Shown: piece by piece, positions 8,563 through 16,815 of the stretch
Layout of the letters: each line of letters begins with the position of its first letter
Position numbering within the stretch: position 1 is the first letter of the stretch
Assembly (NCBI GenBank): GCA_902363735.1
Contig: CABJBA010000009.1
Coordinates: forward strand, 62,001 to 126,000
DNA length: 64,000 bases
Direction of reading: 5' to 3'
Origin: Clostridiaceae bacterium
Lineage (GTDB): Bacteria; Bacillota; Clostridia; Lachnospirales; Lachnospiraceae
Program-made: the position numbers and the translations under genes
The notes under the pieces: model-generated
What the model was told of the DNA's origin: nothing
Seen by the model: the letters and a program-made list of their open reading frames with translations, nothing else
Database searches by the model: none

Positions 8563-9783
8563 TTATTTCTTTGTTCCTTCCGGTGAAAGAGTCATAAGCC
8601 ACTTCACCTTGCCGCCTTCAAAAGTATTGATGGCCACGGACTTCTCCGGATCACCGTTCTCATCCATGGTAAAGGTTCCTCCCACACCGGTAAAAGTCAT
8701 TCCTGTCATTCCTTTTACCAGAGAAGCCGTATCCGATGCGCCGCCGTTCTTGGCTGCGTCCACCAACATGTAAATGGCATCATAGTAAAGAGCGGCGCAG
8801 GCATTTAAACTTTCTGTGCCGTACTTTTCCGTATACTTGGATACGAAATTGACTACAGCCGGAGCCGTATCTTCTGAGGAATAGTGGTTGGTAAAATAAC
8901 AGTTTTCAAATTTATCTTCAAAACCTGCCGTATCGGTTCCATCCCAGCCATCGCCGCCCATAACAGCTCCCTCAAAGCCTGCATCCCTTGCCGCACCGAT
9001 CAGAAGAGGAACTGTATCAAGAAATGCGGGGTAAAACAGGAAGTCTGCTCCTTTTGCTACTGCCTGGGAGGTCTGGGACGAGAAGTCCGTATCCTTTGTT
9101 GTGCATTCTCCCACGTATACAACTTCAATTCCATTGGACTTCGCATTTTCAATAAATGCATCCTTTAAGCCGTTGGAATAATCATCATCCTTGGCATAAA
9201 TAATGGCAGCTTTTGTCCAGCCCTTTTCCTTTGCAAACTGTGCTGCCATCTTGCCCTGATAGGGGTCGATAAAGCAATTCCGGAAAATGCTGGGACCTTT
9301 TAAGGTCACATCTTTATTGGTAGCCCCTGTTGCAAGCAGAAGCATGTTGTCTTTAGAAGCCTGTTCGGCAACGGGAAGCGTAACAGATGAAAAGAAGCTT
9401 CCCACTATGGCACCCGGTTCTTCCTTCATCAGGCTGTTGTAAGCATTAATTGCCTGCTTGGCATCACCGCCGTCATCTACGATTTTTCCTCGGTTTACAA
9501 TTTCAACCTTATAGCCGGAGTCTCCTGCGTTAATTTCTTCCACTGCCATGTCAATTGCATTCTGTGCACCCTCTCCATAAACAGCAGAACCTCCTGTAAC
9601 AGGACCGAACACACCGATTTTAATGGTTTTTTCGTCTCCTCCCTGTGCAGCTGGTGCTGCGCCCTGAGATGCCGGAGCTGTACTTCCTCCTGCAGCGCTC
9701 TGCTGTGCAGACGAGCCGCATCCTGCAAGAAGTGCTGCTGCCATTGCTGCCGTAAAAGCTGCGGATAGTAACCCTTTTTTCAT
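8563..9783 (-). CDS. livJ: Branched-chain-type amino acid ABC transporter substrate-binding lipoprotein
   Basis: A 406-residue periplasmic-binding-fold protein (Peripla_BP_6 family) anchored outside the membrane. Seen: lipoprotein signal peptide ending LLAGCGS (Cys22), a low-complexity Ala/Gln/Ser linker to about residue 50, then IKIGVFGPVTGGSAVYGEG, the start of the type I binding fold, and ATGATNKDVT and GGDGWDGTD in the ligand cleft. Known homologues bind leucine, isoleucine, valine, other amino acids or amides. Inference from the operon: the ligand may be a D-amino acid, D-glutamate-containing peptide or pyroglutamate rather than a branched-chain amino acid. The start is supported by GAGGAAGGGA upstream. 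Confidence 0.9.
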   Translation of the reverse strand: MKKGLLSAAFTAAMAAALLAGCGSSAQQSAAGGSTAPASQGAAPAAQGGDEKTIKIGVFGPVTGGSAVYGEGAQNAIDMAVEEINAGDSGYKVEIVNRGKIVDDGGDAKQAINAYNSLMKEEPGAIVGSFFSSVTLPVAEQASKDNMLLLATGATNKDVTLKGPSIFRNCFIDPYQGKMAAQFAKEKGWTKAAIIYAKDDDYSNGLKDAFIENAKSNGIEVVYVGECTTKDTDFSSQTSQAVAKGADFLFYPAFLDTVPLLIGAARDAGFEGAVMGGDGWDGTDTAGFEDKFENCYFTNHYSSEDTAPAVVNFVSKYTEKYGTESLNACAALYYDAIYMLVDAAKNGGASDTASLVKGMTGMTFTGVGGTFTMDENGDPEKSVAINTFEGGKVKWLMTLSPEGTKK

Positions 9784-9829
9784 ATTCCCTTCCTCCTCAA
9801 TCTTTTATCATCCAGACAGTTAGAAAATC

Positions 9830-9875
9830 AAAACGAGAAGGCTTCCCGCAAAATGCAGGGAAACCTCCTCGTTTT
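9830..9875 (-). terminator. Intrinsic terminator inside the liv leader (candidate attenuator)
   Basis: On the minus strand an inverted repeat with arms AACGAGGAGGTTTCCC and GGGAAGCCTTCTCGTT, loop TGCATTTTGC, is followed by TTTTGATTTT. It lies about 80-125 bases downstream of the livJ promoter and about 45 bases before the livJ start, so transcription must pass it to reach the operon. That placement suggests attenuation, but no known riboswitch consensus was recognised. Confidence 0.65.
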
Positions 9876-9890
9876 CCATGAAATAGAAAA

Positions 9891-9928
9891 GAAGCCGCAA
9901 ACGTACTCTGTACGTCTGAGACTTCTTC
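9891..9928 (-). promoter_or_regulatory. Leader hairpin upstream of the liv attenuator
   Basis: In the minus-strand transcript GAAGAAG at the left end can pair with CTTCTTTTC at the right, with an inner perfect ACGTAC-AGA-GTACGT hairpin. The left arm (AACGAAGAAG) could also pair, with one bulged A, with the 3-prime arm of the downstream terminator (CTTCTCGTT), giving mutually exclusive structures. No T-box GGTGG-type motif and no SAM, glycine or lysine riboswitch signature was recognised. Function is inferred only. Confidence 0.4.
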
Positions 9929-9954
9929 GTTCTCTCGTCTGATATGTTGGTGGC

Positions 9955-9983
9955 ATTATAGCATCCTCATTTTTTAAATTCAA
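9955..9983 (-). promoter_or_regulatory. Sigma-A promoter of the liv-dat-pxp operon
   Basis: Minus-strand -35 TTGAAT (9978-9983), 17-base spacer, -10 TATAAT (9955-9960). Start of transcription is expected near 9948, giving a leader of about 165 bases before livJ that holds the two hairpins described above. The gap 9784-10101 contains only this promoter and leader; the remainder towards telA shows nothing recognisable. Confidence 0.75.
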
Positions 9984-10101
9984 GTGATTTTGCCACTTTT
10001 ATGTTTTTCACGGTCACAACTTAATTTTCTTAACTTTACAGCCCTAATTTCCTTTGTTTCTAAACAAAACCAATTTTATGCCACAGACTGTTTTTTAACA
10101 T

Positions 10102-11247
10102 TTACCGGCTCATCTGCAGAAGTTTCGCCTTTAACTCGCCTTCCAGCTTGCCCAGCTCGATTTCTGCTTCCCGGCGTCTGGTTCTTCCTTCTTCCTGAAT
10201 ACGCACTACTTCGTCCAGAGTTGTGATCAGGGACTCATTGGTCTTTTTAAGGGTTTCCATATCCACGATTCCCCGTTCTGACTCCCTGGCAGTCTGAATC
10301 GTAGAGGTTTTTAATACCTCCGCATTCTTTCTCAGCAGTTCATTGGTCATATCAGAAACCTCACGCTGAGCTCTGGCTGCCTGCTCGGAATGGTTGATGC
10401 CGATAGCAAGGACCATCTGGCTTTTCCACAGTGGAATGGTATTAACCAGGGTGGACTGAATCTTCTCCGTCATCAAGGTGTCATTATTCTGAACCAGACG
10501 GATCTGGGGAGCCATCTGGATGGATATCATCCGGGTAAGCTCCAAGTCGTGAAGCTTCTTTTCAAACCGTCCGCACATAGAGGCTAAGTCATTGGCTGCC
10601 TGGGCATCCTCCGGAAATCCGCTGTTCTGTGCTTTTTCCATCAGCACCGGAAGTTCCTCCCGGCGCACTTTTTCAAGCTTTCTCTTTCCGGCCAAAATAT
10701 ACATGGTAAGCTCTTTAAAATAAACCGTATTCAAATCATACATCTTGTCCAGCAGTGCAACGTCCTTTAAAAGCTGGATCTGATGGTTCTGTAAAACTTT
10801 GCATATCTGGTTCACATTGGTTTCCGCCTTGGCGTATTTAGCCTTCATTCCGTCCAGACGGTTTGCACCCTTCTTAAACAGGCCGAAAAAGCCCTTTTCC
10901 TCTTCCTGGATCTCAAATCCCTTAAGTTCTGTCACCACCTGGGACAGCATCTGCCCCACTTCTCCCAAGTCCTTTGACTTCACATTATCAAGGGCTGACT
11001 CAGAGAAATCAGCAATCTTTTTCTGAGCTCCTGCTCCGTATTGAAGGACCAGATTGGAATCCTTTAAATCTATTTTGGCCGCAAAATCAGCTACCTGCTT
11101 TTCTTCCTCAGGAGTAAGCACTTCCTTTGGACCTGTTTCCTTTGCCAGCTCTGTGTTCTCAATGTTCAACTCCGGAACGGCCTCTTCCAAGGGCCCCAGG
11201 GTCAGTTCCGGTCCTTCCTTTAACATCGCTTCAATATCCTTACTCAT
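10102..11247 (-). CDS. telA: Toxic anion resistance protein, TelA family
   Basis: A 381-residue soluble, largely helical protein of the TelA/KlaA family, associated with tellurite and cell-envelope stress tolerance; its biochemical activity is not established. Seen: the family core around QVVTELKGFEIQEEEKGFFG, IQLLKDVALLDKMYDLN, the central MISIQMAPQIRLVQNND and TIPLWKSQMVLAIG, with coiled-coil character at the C-terminus. The start at 11247 has AGGAGG eight bases upstream; a longer frame to 11286 would overlap xpaC more deeply. It overlaps xpaC by eight bases, the usual XpaC-TelA pairing. Confidence 0.9.
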   Translation of the reverse strand: MSKDIEAMLKEGPELTLGPLEEAVPELNIENTELAKETGPKEVLTPEEEKQVADFAAKIDLKDSNLVLQYGAGAQKKIADFSESALDNVKSKDLGEVGQMLSQVVTELKGFEIQEEEKGFFGLFKKGANRLDGMKAKYAKAETNVNQICKVLQNHQIQLLKDVALLDKMYDLNTVYFKELTMYILAGKRKLEKVRREELPVLMEKAQNSGFPEDAQAANDLASMCGRFEKKLHDLELTRMISIQMAPQIRLVQNNDTLMTEKIQSTLVNTIPLWKSQMVLAIGINHSEQAARAQREVSDMTNELLRKNAEVLKTSTIQTARESERGIVDMETLKKTNESLITTLDEVVRIQEEGRTRRREAEIELGKLEGELKAKLLQMSR

Positions 11248-12436
11248 GTTTCTTTCCTCCTGTAAAATCACTTCCTGTCCATCCATCCTGTTTCAGCATT
11301 GTCTGCAGGACAGAAGCATCGGTACTGATGTCCAGGGCGGCATCCTGATATAAGTCATCAAGAAGCTGTTCAAAGGCCCTGTTAATCGTATCTAAGGTTC
11401 CCTCAATCTCCGCCTTGGCAGATGCAATATTAGCTCCCTGGGAACCGGTCTGGTCAAAATCCCGATATGTGGTCACCAGCTTTGCCGTGGTGGGAAGATA
11501 ATAATCCATAAACCGCTCCATCTCATCCATCTGCTCCGGATGTTGGGAAACGGTCTCAAAAATCCGGCGTATCACATCCTCCAGCTGGGAAATCTTATTG
11601 GAAATCACTTCTCCCGGAATGGCATCGTTGGACTCCCGCAGAATTCTCAAATAATTCTGCCCTTCCGCCATCATCTGTTCCAGCTCTTTGTTCCTTTTCA
11701 AGGTTCCGGCCTCTTTCTTTTTAGCCTGTTCCTCCAGGGCTTGTACCCGTTCTCTTTCCTTAAGGGCCTGCCTGGACTCCAGATACTGCCGGTAAGAATC
11801 TTCACCGAGAATCAGGCATGTCCGCTGATCGTCCAGATAAGCCTTTCCCAAAGTTCCAATCTTAATCATCTTCTGCAGATCTCTTACCACATATTCCTTA
11901 GACTTTCCTGCCGCTACTGCCAGCTCCTCTATCCCGCAGTAAAGCCGTTTTCCTGCCTGTTTCATATAAAGCCTGGCCCTCTTGATCCGTCCGTTCATAG
12001 ATATACCGGCCCGGAGCATAAGGCCAAATCCCACTGTCATTGCAAGCAAAAAAACGGAAGCGCCGGTCACTGCCCAAAAAACAGGCTTTGCCACCAGCGC
12101 CAAAATCCACACAGCTAAAAGCACCAGAAGCATAATTCCCAGACCAATGCTGCCGAACACCGTATAAAGAATTCCTGCAACACGGCCTGTCTGATTGACT
12201 GATACCAGCTCTCCCTTTTGGGGAACACGAGGTTCATAGCTTGTCTGAAAAGGCCGGTAGCCTGGCCCTTCCGCCTTTGAAGGCTTTTTGACCATATGAT
12301 CTCTGGCTTCCTCAAGGGCAAAATTAACTGTGGTGGATATGGTTTTGTTCAATTGCTTAAAATCCATGGAATCAATGGCATCCTGCACCGAATCCCGAAT
12401 CTGTTCTCCTAAATTTGAAAAATCTTTATTATCCAT
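11240..12436 (-). CDS. XpaC family protein (5-bromo-4-chloroindolyl phosphate hydrolysis family)
   Basis: A 398-residue membrane protein. Seen: N-terminal soluble stretch of about 90 residues, two adjacent hydrophobic segments (IGLGIMLLVLLAVWILALVA and AVTGASVFLLAMTVGFGLML region, residues about 95-145), then a winged-helix-like RLYCGIEELAVAAGKSKEYV and a long helical, coiled-coil C-terminal half ending in DISTDASVLQTMLKQDGW. XpaC proteins are named for a phosphatase phenotype but the activity is uncertain; they nearly always precede telA, as here. It has its own promoter 40-65 bases upstream and is preceded by the glmM terminator, so xpaC-telA form a two-gene transcript. Confidence 0.85.
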   Translation of the reverse strand: MDNKDFSNLGEQIRDSVQDAIDSMDFKQLNKTISTTVNFALEEARDHMVKKPSKAEGPGYRPFQTSYEPRVPQKGELVSVNQTGRVAGILYTVFGSIGLGIMLLVLLAVWILALVAKPVFWAVTGASVFLLAMTVGFGLMLRAGISMNGRIKRARLYMKQAGKRLYCGIEELAVAAGKSKEYVVRDLQKMIKIGTLGKAYLDDQRTCLILGEDSYRQYLESRQALKERERVQALEEQAKKKEAGTLKRNKELEQMMAEGQNYLRILRESNDAIPGEVISNKISQLEDVIRRIFETVSQHPEQMDEMERFMDYYLPTTAKLVTTYRDFDQTGSQGANIASAKAEIEGTLDTINRAFEQLLDDLYQDAALDISTDASVLQTMLKQDGWTGSDFTGGKKHE

Positions 12437-12474
12437 TGTCCTGGTCTCCCAAAATCAAACATTATGCAGCTTTT

Positions 12475-12503
12475 ATCATATCATGAATCCCTTCTGTTTA
12501 CAA
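12475..12503 (-). promoter_or_regulatory. Sigma-A promoter of xpaC-telA
   Basis: Minus-strand -35 TTGTAA (12498-12503), 17-base spacer, -10 TATGAT (12475-12480). It lies directly after the glmM terminator and about 40 bases before the xpaC start. Confidence 0.6.
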
Positions 12504-12519
12504 GAAAGTTTGATTTGCC

Positions 12520-12565
12520 AAACGCCGCCGGAGCAAAGGAGTGACCCTTTCTTCCGGCGGCGTTT
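12520..12565 (-). terminator. Intrinsic terminator after glmM
   Basis: Inverted repeat with arms AAACGCCGCCGGA and TCCGGCGGCGTTT and an A/G-rich loop of about 20 bases. It sits between the glmM stop at 12582 and the xpaC promoter. The T-tract on the minus strand is short (GTTTGG), so strength is uncertain. Confidence 0.6.
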
Positions 12566-12581
12566 TCATAATTTAAATCTG

Positions 12582-13937
12582 TCAGGAAAGGATATGGCCT
12601 CTCTGCTTCATCACTTCAATAACCTGGCTGACACATGTTTCACAGGTTTCCAGCTCAGATGCCTCCACCATGACCCGTACCACCGGCTCTGTTCCGGACT
12701 GGCGCAGCAGAATTCTCCCGTTCTGTCCCAGGCTTTGTGCAACCCTTTTCACTTCTGCCTGAACAGCCTCATCATCCTGGGCTGCAGTCTTGTCGTGAAC
12801 ACGGACGTTTTTCAGAACCTGAGGATAGACTTCAAGCTCAGAAACCAGCTTGGCAAGACTTTCCTTCTTCTCTAAAAGAACCTCCATCACCTTTAAGGAG
12901 GTCAGAATGCCGTCTCCTGTGGTGGCGTGTTTACTGAAAATAATATGGCCGGACTGTTCACCGCCCAGGCAGTTCCCGTAAGTGACCATGTTTTCATACA
13001 CATACTTATCACCAACTGCTGTTTTATCATACTCAATGCCCTCTCTCTCAAAGGCCTTGTATAATCCAAAGTTAGACATGATGGTAGTAACCACCTTATT
13101 GTTCTTTAAAGTTCCCTGTTCCTTCATGTATTTGCCGCAGATATATAAAATGGCATCTCCATCCACCACTTCTCCGTTTTCATCCACTGCAATGCACCGG
13201 TCCGCATCACCGTCGTAAGCAAAGCCAACATCAGCCTTCACTTCCTTTACAACCTTCTGAAGATGCTCGATGTGTGTGGAACCGCAGTCTGTATTGATAT
13301 TCAATCCATTGGGAGAATTGCTGATTACATAAGTCTCGGCTCCCAGGGCATCAAATACATTTTTCGCAATGGCAGAAGCGCTGCCGTTTGCACAGTCCAA
13401 GGCCACTTTTTTATTTTTAAAGGATCTGGTTGCAGTGGAAATCAGATAGCCGATATAACGGTTTCTTCCTGCGGAAAAATCCACGGTGCGTCCGATTTTA
13501 TCCCGCTTTGCAAGAGGAATCTCTCCTCTTTCCCCGTCTAAATATGCTTCGATCTCTGCAATCACACTCTCTTCCAGCTTCTCTCCCTTTTCATTAATCA
13601 CCTTGATTCCATTGTCATAATAGGGATTATGACTGGCGGAAATCATGATTCCGCAGGAAAAACCTTCTGTGCGCACCACATAAGATACACTGGGGGTGGT
13701 GGTAACGTGGAGCAGGTAAACATCAGCTCCGGAAGCCGTAAGGCCTGCAACCAGGGAATACTCAAACATGTAGCTGCTGCGCCTTGTGTCCTTTCCGATT
13801 ACAACCGTGCAGGGCTCCTCCGGGTTTTTCTGTCCATAATACCACCCCAAAAAGCGGCCTACCTCATAGGCCGCTTCAACAGTCAGATCTACATTAGCCT
13901 CACCCCGGAAGCCGTCTGTTCCAAAATATTTACCCAT
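12582..13937 (-). CDS. glmM: Phosphoglucosamine mutase
   Basis: A 451-residue cytoplasmic enzyme converting glucosamine-6-phosphate to glucosamine-1-phosphate for UDP-GlcNAc and peptidoglycan synthesis. Seen: GKYFGTDGFRGEAN at the N-terminus, the phosphoserine loop MISASHNPYYDNGIK near residue 100, the metal-binding loop AYDGDADRCIAVD near residue 240, the sugar-binding GGEQSGHIIF and the C-terminal phosphate loop LRQSGTEPVVRVMVE. Length is typical (about 445-455). AGGAG precedes the ATG. It stands alone, with a terminator behind it. Confidence 0.97.
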   Translation of the reverse strand: MGKYFGTDGFRGEANVDLTVEAAYEVGRFLGWYYGQKNPEEPCTVVIGKDTRRSSYMFEYSLVAGLTASGADVYLLHVTTTPSVSYVVRTEGFSCGIMISASHNPYYDNGIKVINEKGEKLEESVIAEIEAYLDGERGEIPLAKRDKIGRTVDFSAGRNRYIGYLISTATRSFKNKKVALDCANGSASAIAKNVFDALGAETYVISNSPNGLNINTDCGSTHIEHLQKVVKEVKADVGFAYDGDADRCIAVDENGEVVDGDAILYICGKYMKEQGTLKNNKVVTTIMSNFGLYKAFEREGIEYDKTAVGDKYVYENMVTYGNCLGGEQSGHIIFSKHATTGDGILTSLKVMEVLLEKKESLAKLVSELEVYPQVLKNVRVHDKTAAQDDEAVQAEVKRVAQSLGQNGRILLRQSGTEPVVRVMVEASELETCETCVSQVIEVMKQRGHILS

Positions 13938-14095
13938 CTTTATTCTCCTCTTTATTTATTCTGCTGCTGTTATAAAAATATATGTACTGCAGCTTATCAG
14001 AAATTATCTTTTTATACAACAAGTTTGCTTGTCAATTACATTTCCTTAGAGCAAAGTGTGCCACTCCCAAGGAGTTTAATATACCATAGGATGGC

Positions 14096-14872
14096 CTAAT
14101 TTTCAACTTCCGGCACTTCAACCGCATAAAGAATCGTCCGTGCATCGTTAAACTCGTAGCTGCAGGTTACAAAGGACCAAAGTCTTGCAGGCGGTTCTGC
14201 CGGCATATCCATGACCAGGCCTCCCTTCGTCATATCTTCCACATACTTTTGAAAGTTTTCTTCTGTATCAAACCTGGTCATCCTGCGGATTCCCTCAGGA
14301 GCCGTATAAAGAACTGCTATCGGCTTTAAGTGCACTTCCCTATCCGGCAGATAGACTGTAATATTCTCATGTTCTTTAAAATATGCCTCTTCCTTGTACT
14401 TTACAATATCCTTAAACATAGTGCCGTTTTTCATATGATGCCCATATAAAATATTATGTCTGCCGGAAAAATCCGGTTCACTTTCAAAATCCAGGAAAAT
14501 GGCTCCTGCCACGCTTGAATTTCCTTCAAAATCCGTATCCAGATAAGTTTCATTGTTATCGGTATGGACAATAGGGTAGTCAACGGCCGTATTCTCAATC
14601 CTGAGCCAGCCCTTTACATCGGGATTGATGGTTTCAAGTTCCTCAAACTGGATAGGAGAAACATAACTTTCTGTCTCCTCCGTTTCAGGAACGGTTTCTG
14701 TTGCGGCCTCTGTTTCCGGGGCAGTACTTTCCCTTGCTAAGGCTGCAAGGCTTTCGTATTGACGCTGGGCCTGTTCCCTTCTTAAATACTCAAAGTAAAG
14801 TCCTCCCACTCCCACGGCAAAAAAGAGGACACCTAATATAAGAACAACAACAGCTATTTTTTTCTTTTTCAT
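14096..14872 (-). CDS. srtB: Class B sortase
   Basis: A 258-residue membrane-anchored transpeptidase that attaches sorting-signal proteins to the cell wall. Seen: one N-terminal membrane segment (about residues 6-26), a Thr/Glu-rich linker to residue 70, then the class B catalytic domain with ILYGHHMKNGTMF (catalytic His at 145 or 146), the active-site Cys237 in LWSFVTCSYEF and Arg245. The motif pattern matches SrtB rather than class A, C or D. No gene encoding a recognisable sorting-signal substrate was seen in the window, so it may act on distant substrates. GGGAG lies upstream of the ATG. Confidence 0.92.
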   Translation of the reverse strand: MKKKKIAVVVLILGVLFFAVGVGGLYFEYLRREQAQRQYESLAALARESTAPETEAATETVPETEETESYVSPIQFEELETINPDVKGWLRIENTAVDYPIVHTDNNETYLDTDFEGNSSVAGAIFLDFESEPDFSGRHNILYGHHMKNGTMFKDIVKYKEEAYFKEHENITVYLPDREVHLKPIAVLYTAPEGIRRMTRFDTEENFQKYVEDMTKGGLVMDMPAEPPARLWSFVTCSYEFNDARTILYAVEVPEVEN

Positions 14873-14912
14873 GTCTGCTCCCTTCTTTCTTTATTACTTT
14901 GAAGTTACTATA

Positions 14913-14941
14913 AGTATACATTATTTTTATAACAATCACAA
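14913..14941 (-). promoter_or_regulatory. Sigma-A promoter of the sortase gene
   Basis: Minus-strand -35 TTGTGA (14936-14941), 17-base spacer, -10 TATACT (14913-14918), about 40 bases before the sortase start. Confidence 0.6.
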
Positions 14942-15018
14942 TCTTTTCTAAGGCAGCCCTAGACTTTTTCACTATTTTTCTATATACTAGGAGAGAAAAT
15001 ACAAACGCGGAGATGTTT

Positions 15019-16260
15019 ATGAATAATCAAGAATCAATCATTTATGTAAATATGCTGGGGGGCTTCTCCATATCAATTGATGACAAAATAATTATAGATC
15101 AAAATAATCAGGCGAAAAAACCATGGAGCCTTCTTGAATATCTCATTATTTTCAGGGAGCGGGATATTCCTGTAGAAGAACTGATGGACTTATTCTGGAA
15201 GAACGATGCCAGCAACAATCCGGCCGGGGCGTTAAAAACTCTGATGTTCCGGGTTCGCAAGCTTTTGGAGCCATTGGGGTATCCCACCCACGAACTGGTT
15301 GTCCAAAACCGTAAGACCTATGGCTGGACCAAGGATTTTATCACGGTCTGCGATACAGACCGTTTCGAGGAACTGTTTCTCCGTACGGAAAACAGCCCTC
15401 TTTCTGAAGACTCCCTTCTATCTGTGTGCATGGAAGCCTTTGGTCTTTATAAAGGTAACTTTCTTCCGAAGTCTGAATGGGAGTCCTGGGTCATTCCTAT
15501 TCACACCCATTATCACAGCCTTTACCGGAAGCTGGTTCATAAAACTTTGATCCTATTGGAAAAGAGAAAAGACTATCCTACAATCATTGATGTATGTCAG
15601 AGGGCCATTTCCATTGACCCTTATGTGGAGGATGCCCATTACTACTTAATCTATGCCTTATTCCAGAGCGGAAACCAGATGAAAGCCATGGAACATTACC
15701 AGAGAGTGACGGACATGTTCTACAATGAATTTTCCATCACTCCCTCCGACCAGTTTAAAGAACTTTATAAGGTGATCAGAGATAAAAAACACGGAATTAC
15801 TATGGACTTAGGCACCATACAGGAAACTCTGCTGGAAGGAAACTCGGACAGAGGCGCCTTTTTCTGTGAACCCTCGGTATTCAGGGACATTTACCAGCTT
15901 GAGACAAGAGGCTCTGAAAGGACCGGAGATTCCGTCTTCTTATGCCTTTTGACCATTAGCAATTTAAAGGGAGAACTTTTAAAACCTGCGGTTCAGACCA
16001 GAGCTATGGATGAGTTAGGCGAATCCATCCGAAGTTCTCTCCGCCGGGGAGACGTATACACCCGGTACAGTGTAAGCCAGTACTTAATGCTTTTGCCTAC
16101 CGCCACATATGAAAACGGAGAAATGGTTTTAAAACGTATTGTCCAGACCTTTAAAAAAGAGTATTCCAGAAAAGATCTTGCCATCACCTATTCCCTGCAA
16201 AGCATTGCGCCCTTACCAACCGGCCCGAAAACAAAGGAGGATTCCTATGTTACAGAATGA
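15019..16260 (+). CDS. BTAD/SARP-like transcriptional regulator with degenerate GGDEF-like C-terminal domain
   Basis: A 413-residue predicted DNA-binding regulator. Seen: residues about 1-95 form a winged helix resembling the OmpR/SARP type (VNMLGGFSISIDDKII, then ALKTLMFRVRKLLEPLG and the wing-like VQNRKTYGWT); residues about 100-245 are helical repeats of the bacterial transcriptional activator domain (ISIDPYVEDAHYYLIYALFQSG). Residues about 295-395 (SVFLCLLTISNLKG, RYSVSQYLMLLPTA) look like a GGDEF fold in which the RYGGDEF signature is replaced, so cyclase activity is unlikely. The second ATG at 15019 is preferred because CGGAG is six bases upstream. It overlaps mgsA by 14 bases, implying coupling. 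The signal sensed is unknown. Confidence 0.8.
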   Translation: MNNQESIIYVNMLGGFSISIDDKIIIDQNNQAKKPWSLLEYLIIFRERDIPVEELMDLFWKNDASNNPAGALKTLMFRVRKLLEPLGYPTHELVVQNRKTYGWTKDFITVCDTDRFEELFLRTENSPLSEDSLLSVCMEAFGLYKGNFLPKSEWESWVIPIHTHYHSLYRKLVHKTLILLEKRKDYPTIIDVCQRAISIDPYVEDAHYYLIYALFQSGNQMKAMEHYQRVTDMFYNEFSITPSDQFKELYKVIRDKKHGITMDLGTIQETLLEGNSDRGAFFCEPSVFRDIYQLETRGSERTGDSVFLCLLTISNLKGELLKPAVQTRAMDELGESIRSSLRRGDVYTRYSVSQYLMLLPTATYENGEMVLKRIVQTFKKEYSRKDLAITYSLQSIAPLPTGPKTKEDSYVTE

Positions 16261-16720
16261 ATATCTAACACTTACACTAAAGAAGAAAAAGAACATCGCC
16301 CTCATTGCCCATGACAACAAAAAGCAGACCTTAATCAGCTGGTGCACTAAGCACAAGGACATATTAGAAAAACACATTCTCTGCGGCACCGGTACAACAG
16401 CCCGGATGATCACCGACCAGACCGGTCTTTCCGTAAAGGGCTATAACAGCGGCCCCCTTGGCGGAGATCAGCAGATCGGCGCAAAGATTGTAGAAGGCAG
16501 CATTGATTTGGTAATCTTTTTTTCCGATCCTCTTACTTCCCAGCCCCATGATCCGGATGTAAAGGCACTTCTGCGAATTGCTCAGGTCTATGACATTCCC
16601 ATGGCCTGCTCCAGATCGGCAGCAGATTTCATCATCTCCTCTCCGCTTATGGAATCCACGTATGAGCATCAGGTTATAAATTTTAACAAAAATGTTGCAG
16701 ACAGGGCAAAGACTCTGTAG
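16247..16720 (+). CDS. mgsA: Methylglyoxal synthase
   Basis: A 157-residue cytoplasmic enzyme converting dihydroxyacetone phosphate to methylglyoxal and phosphate, a bypass relieving sugar-phosphate stress. Seen: NIALIAHDNKK at the N-terminus, CGTGTTARMI, the catalytic GPLGGDQQIGA with Asp74, and FFSDPLTSQPHDPDVKALLR carrying the conserved His101. The length is typical of the family. The start at 16247 follows AAAGGAGG; the frame is open further upstream only because it overlaps the regulator gene. Being translationally coupled to the BTAD regulator is unusual and suggests that the regulator controls the triose-phosphate overflow response. A strong terminator follows. Confidence 0.96.
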   Translation: MLQNEYLTLTLKKKKNIALIAHDNKKQTLISWCTKHKDILEKHILCGTGTTARMITDQTGLSVKGYNSGPLGGDQQIGAKIVEGSIDLVIFFSDPLTSQPHDPDVKALLRIAQVYDIPMACSRSAADFIISSPLMESTYEHQVINFNKNVADRAKTL

Positions 16721-16756
16721 GCTTTATGCCTTTCCTGTACGGTATATTTTTAATAA

Positions 16757-16807
16757 TAATAAGGCAGCTCCCAACGTACCATGGGCTCTGCCTTATTGTT
16801 GTTTTTT
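16757..16807 (+). terminator. Intrinsic terminator after mgsA
   Basis: Stem arms AAGGCAG and CTGCCTT with an inner TCCCA/TGGG pairing, followed by ATTGTTGTTTTTT. It closes the regulator-mgsA transcript before the convergent HD-domain gene. Confidence 0.8.
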
Positions 16808-16815
16808 CTATCAAT

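Noticed and set aside
9784-9960. Possible 43-codon leader peptide ORF upstream of livJ
   Set aside because: The only ATG lies within the -10 element, so it would not be on the transcript, and no ribosome binding site is present.
11540-12118. 192-codon plus-strand ORF over xpaC
   Set aside because: Antisense to xpaC, with no recognisable motif.
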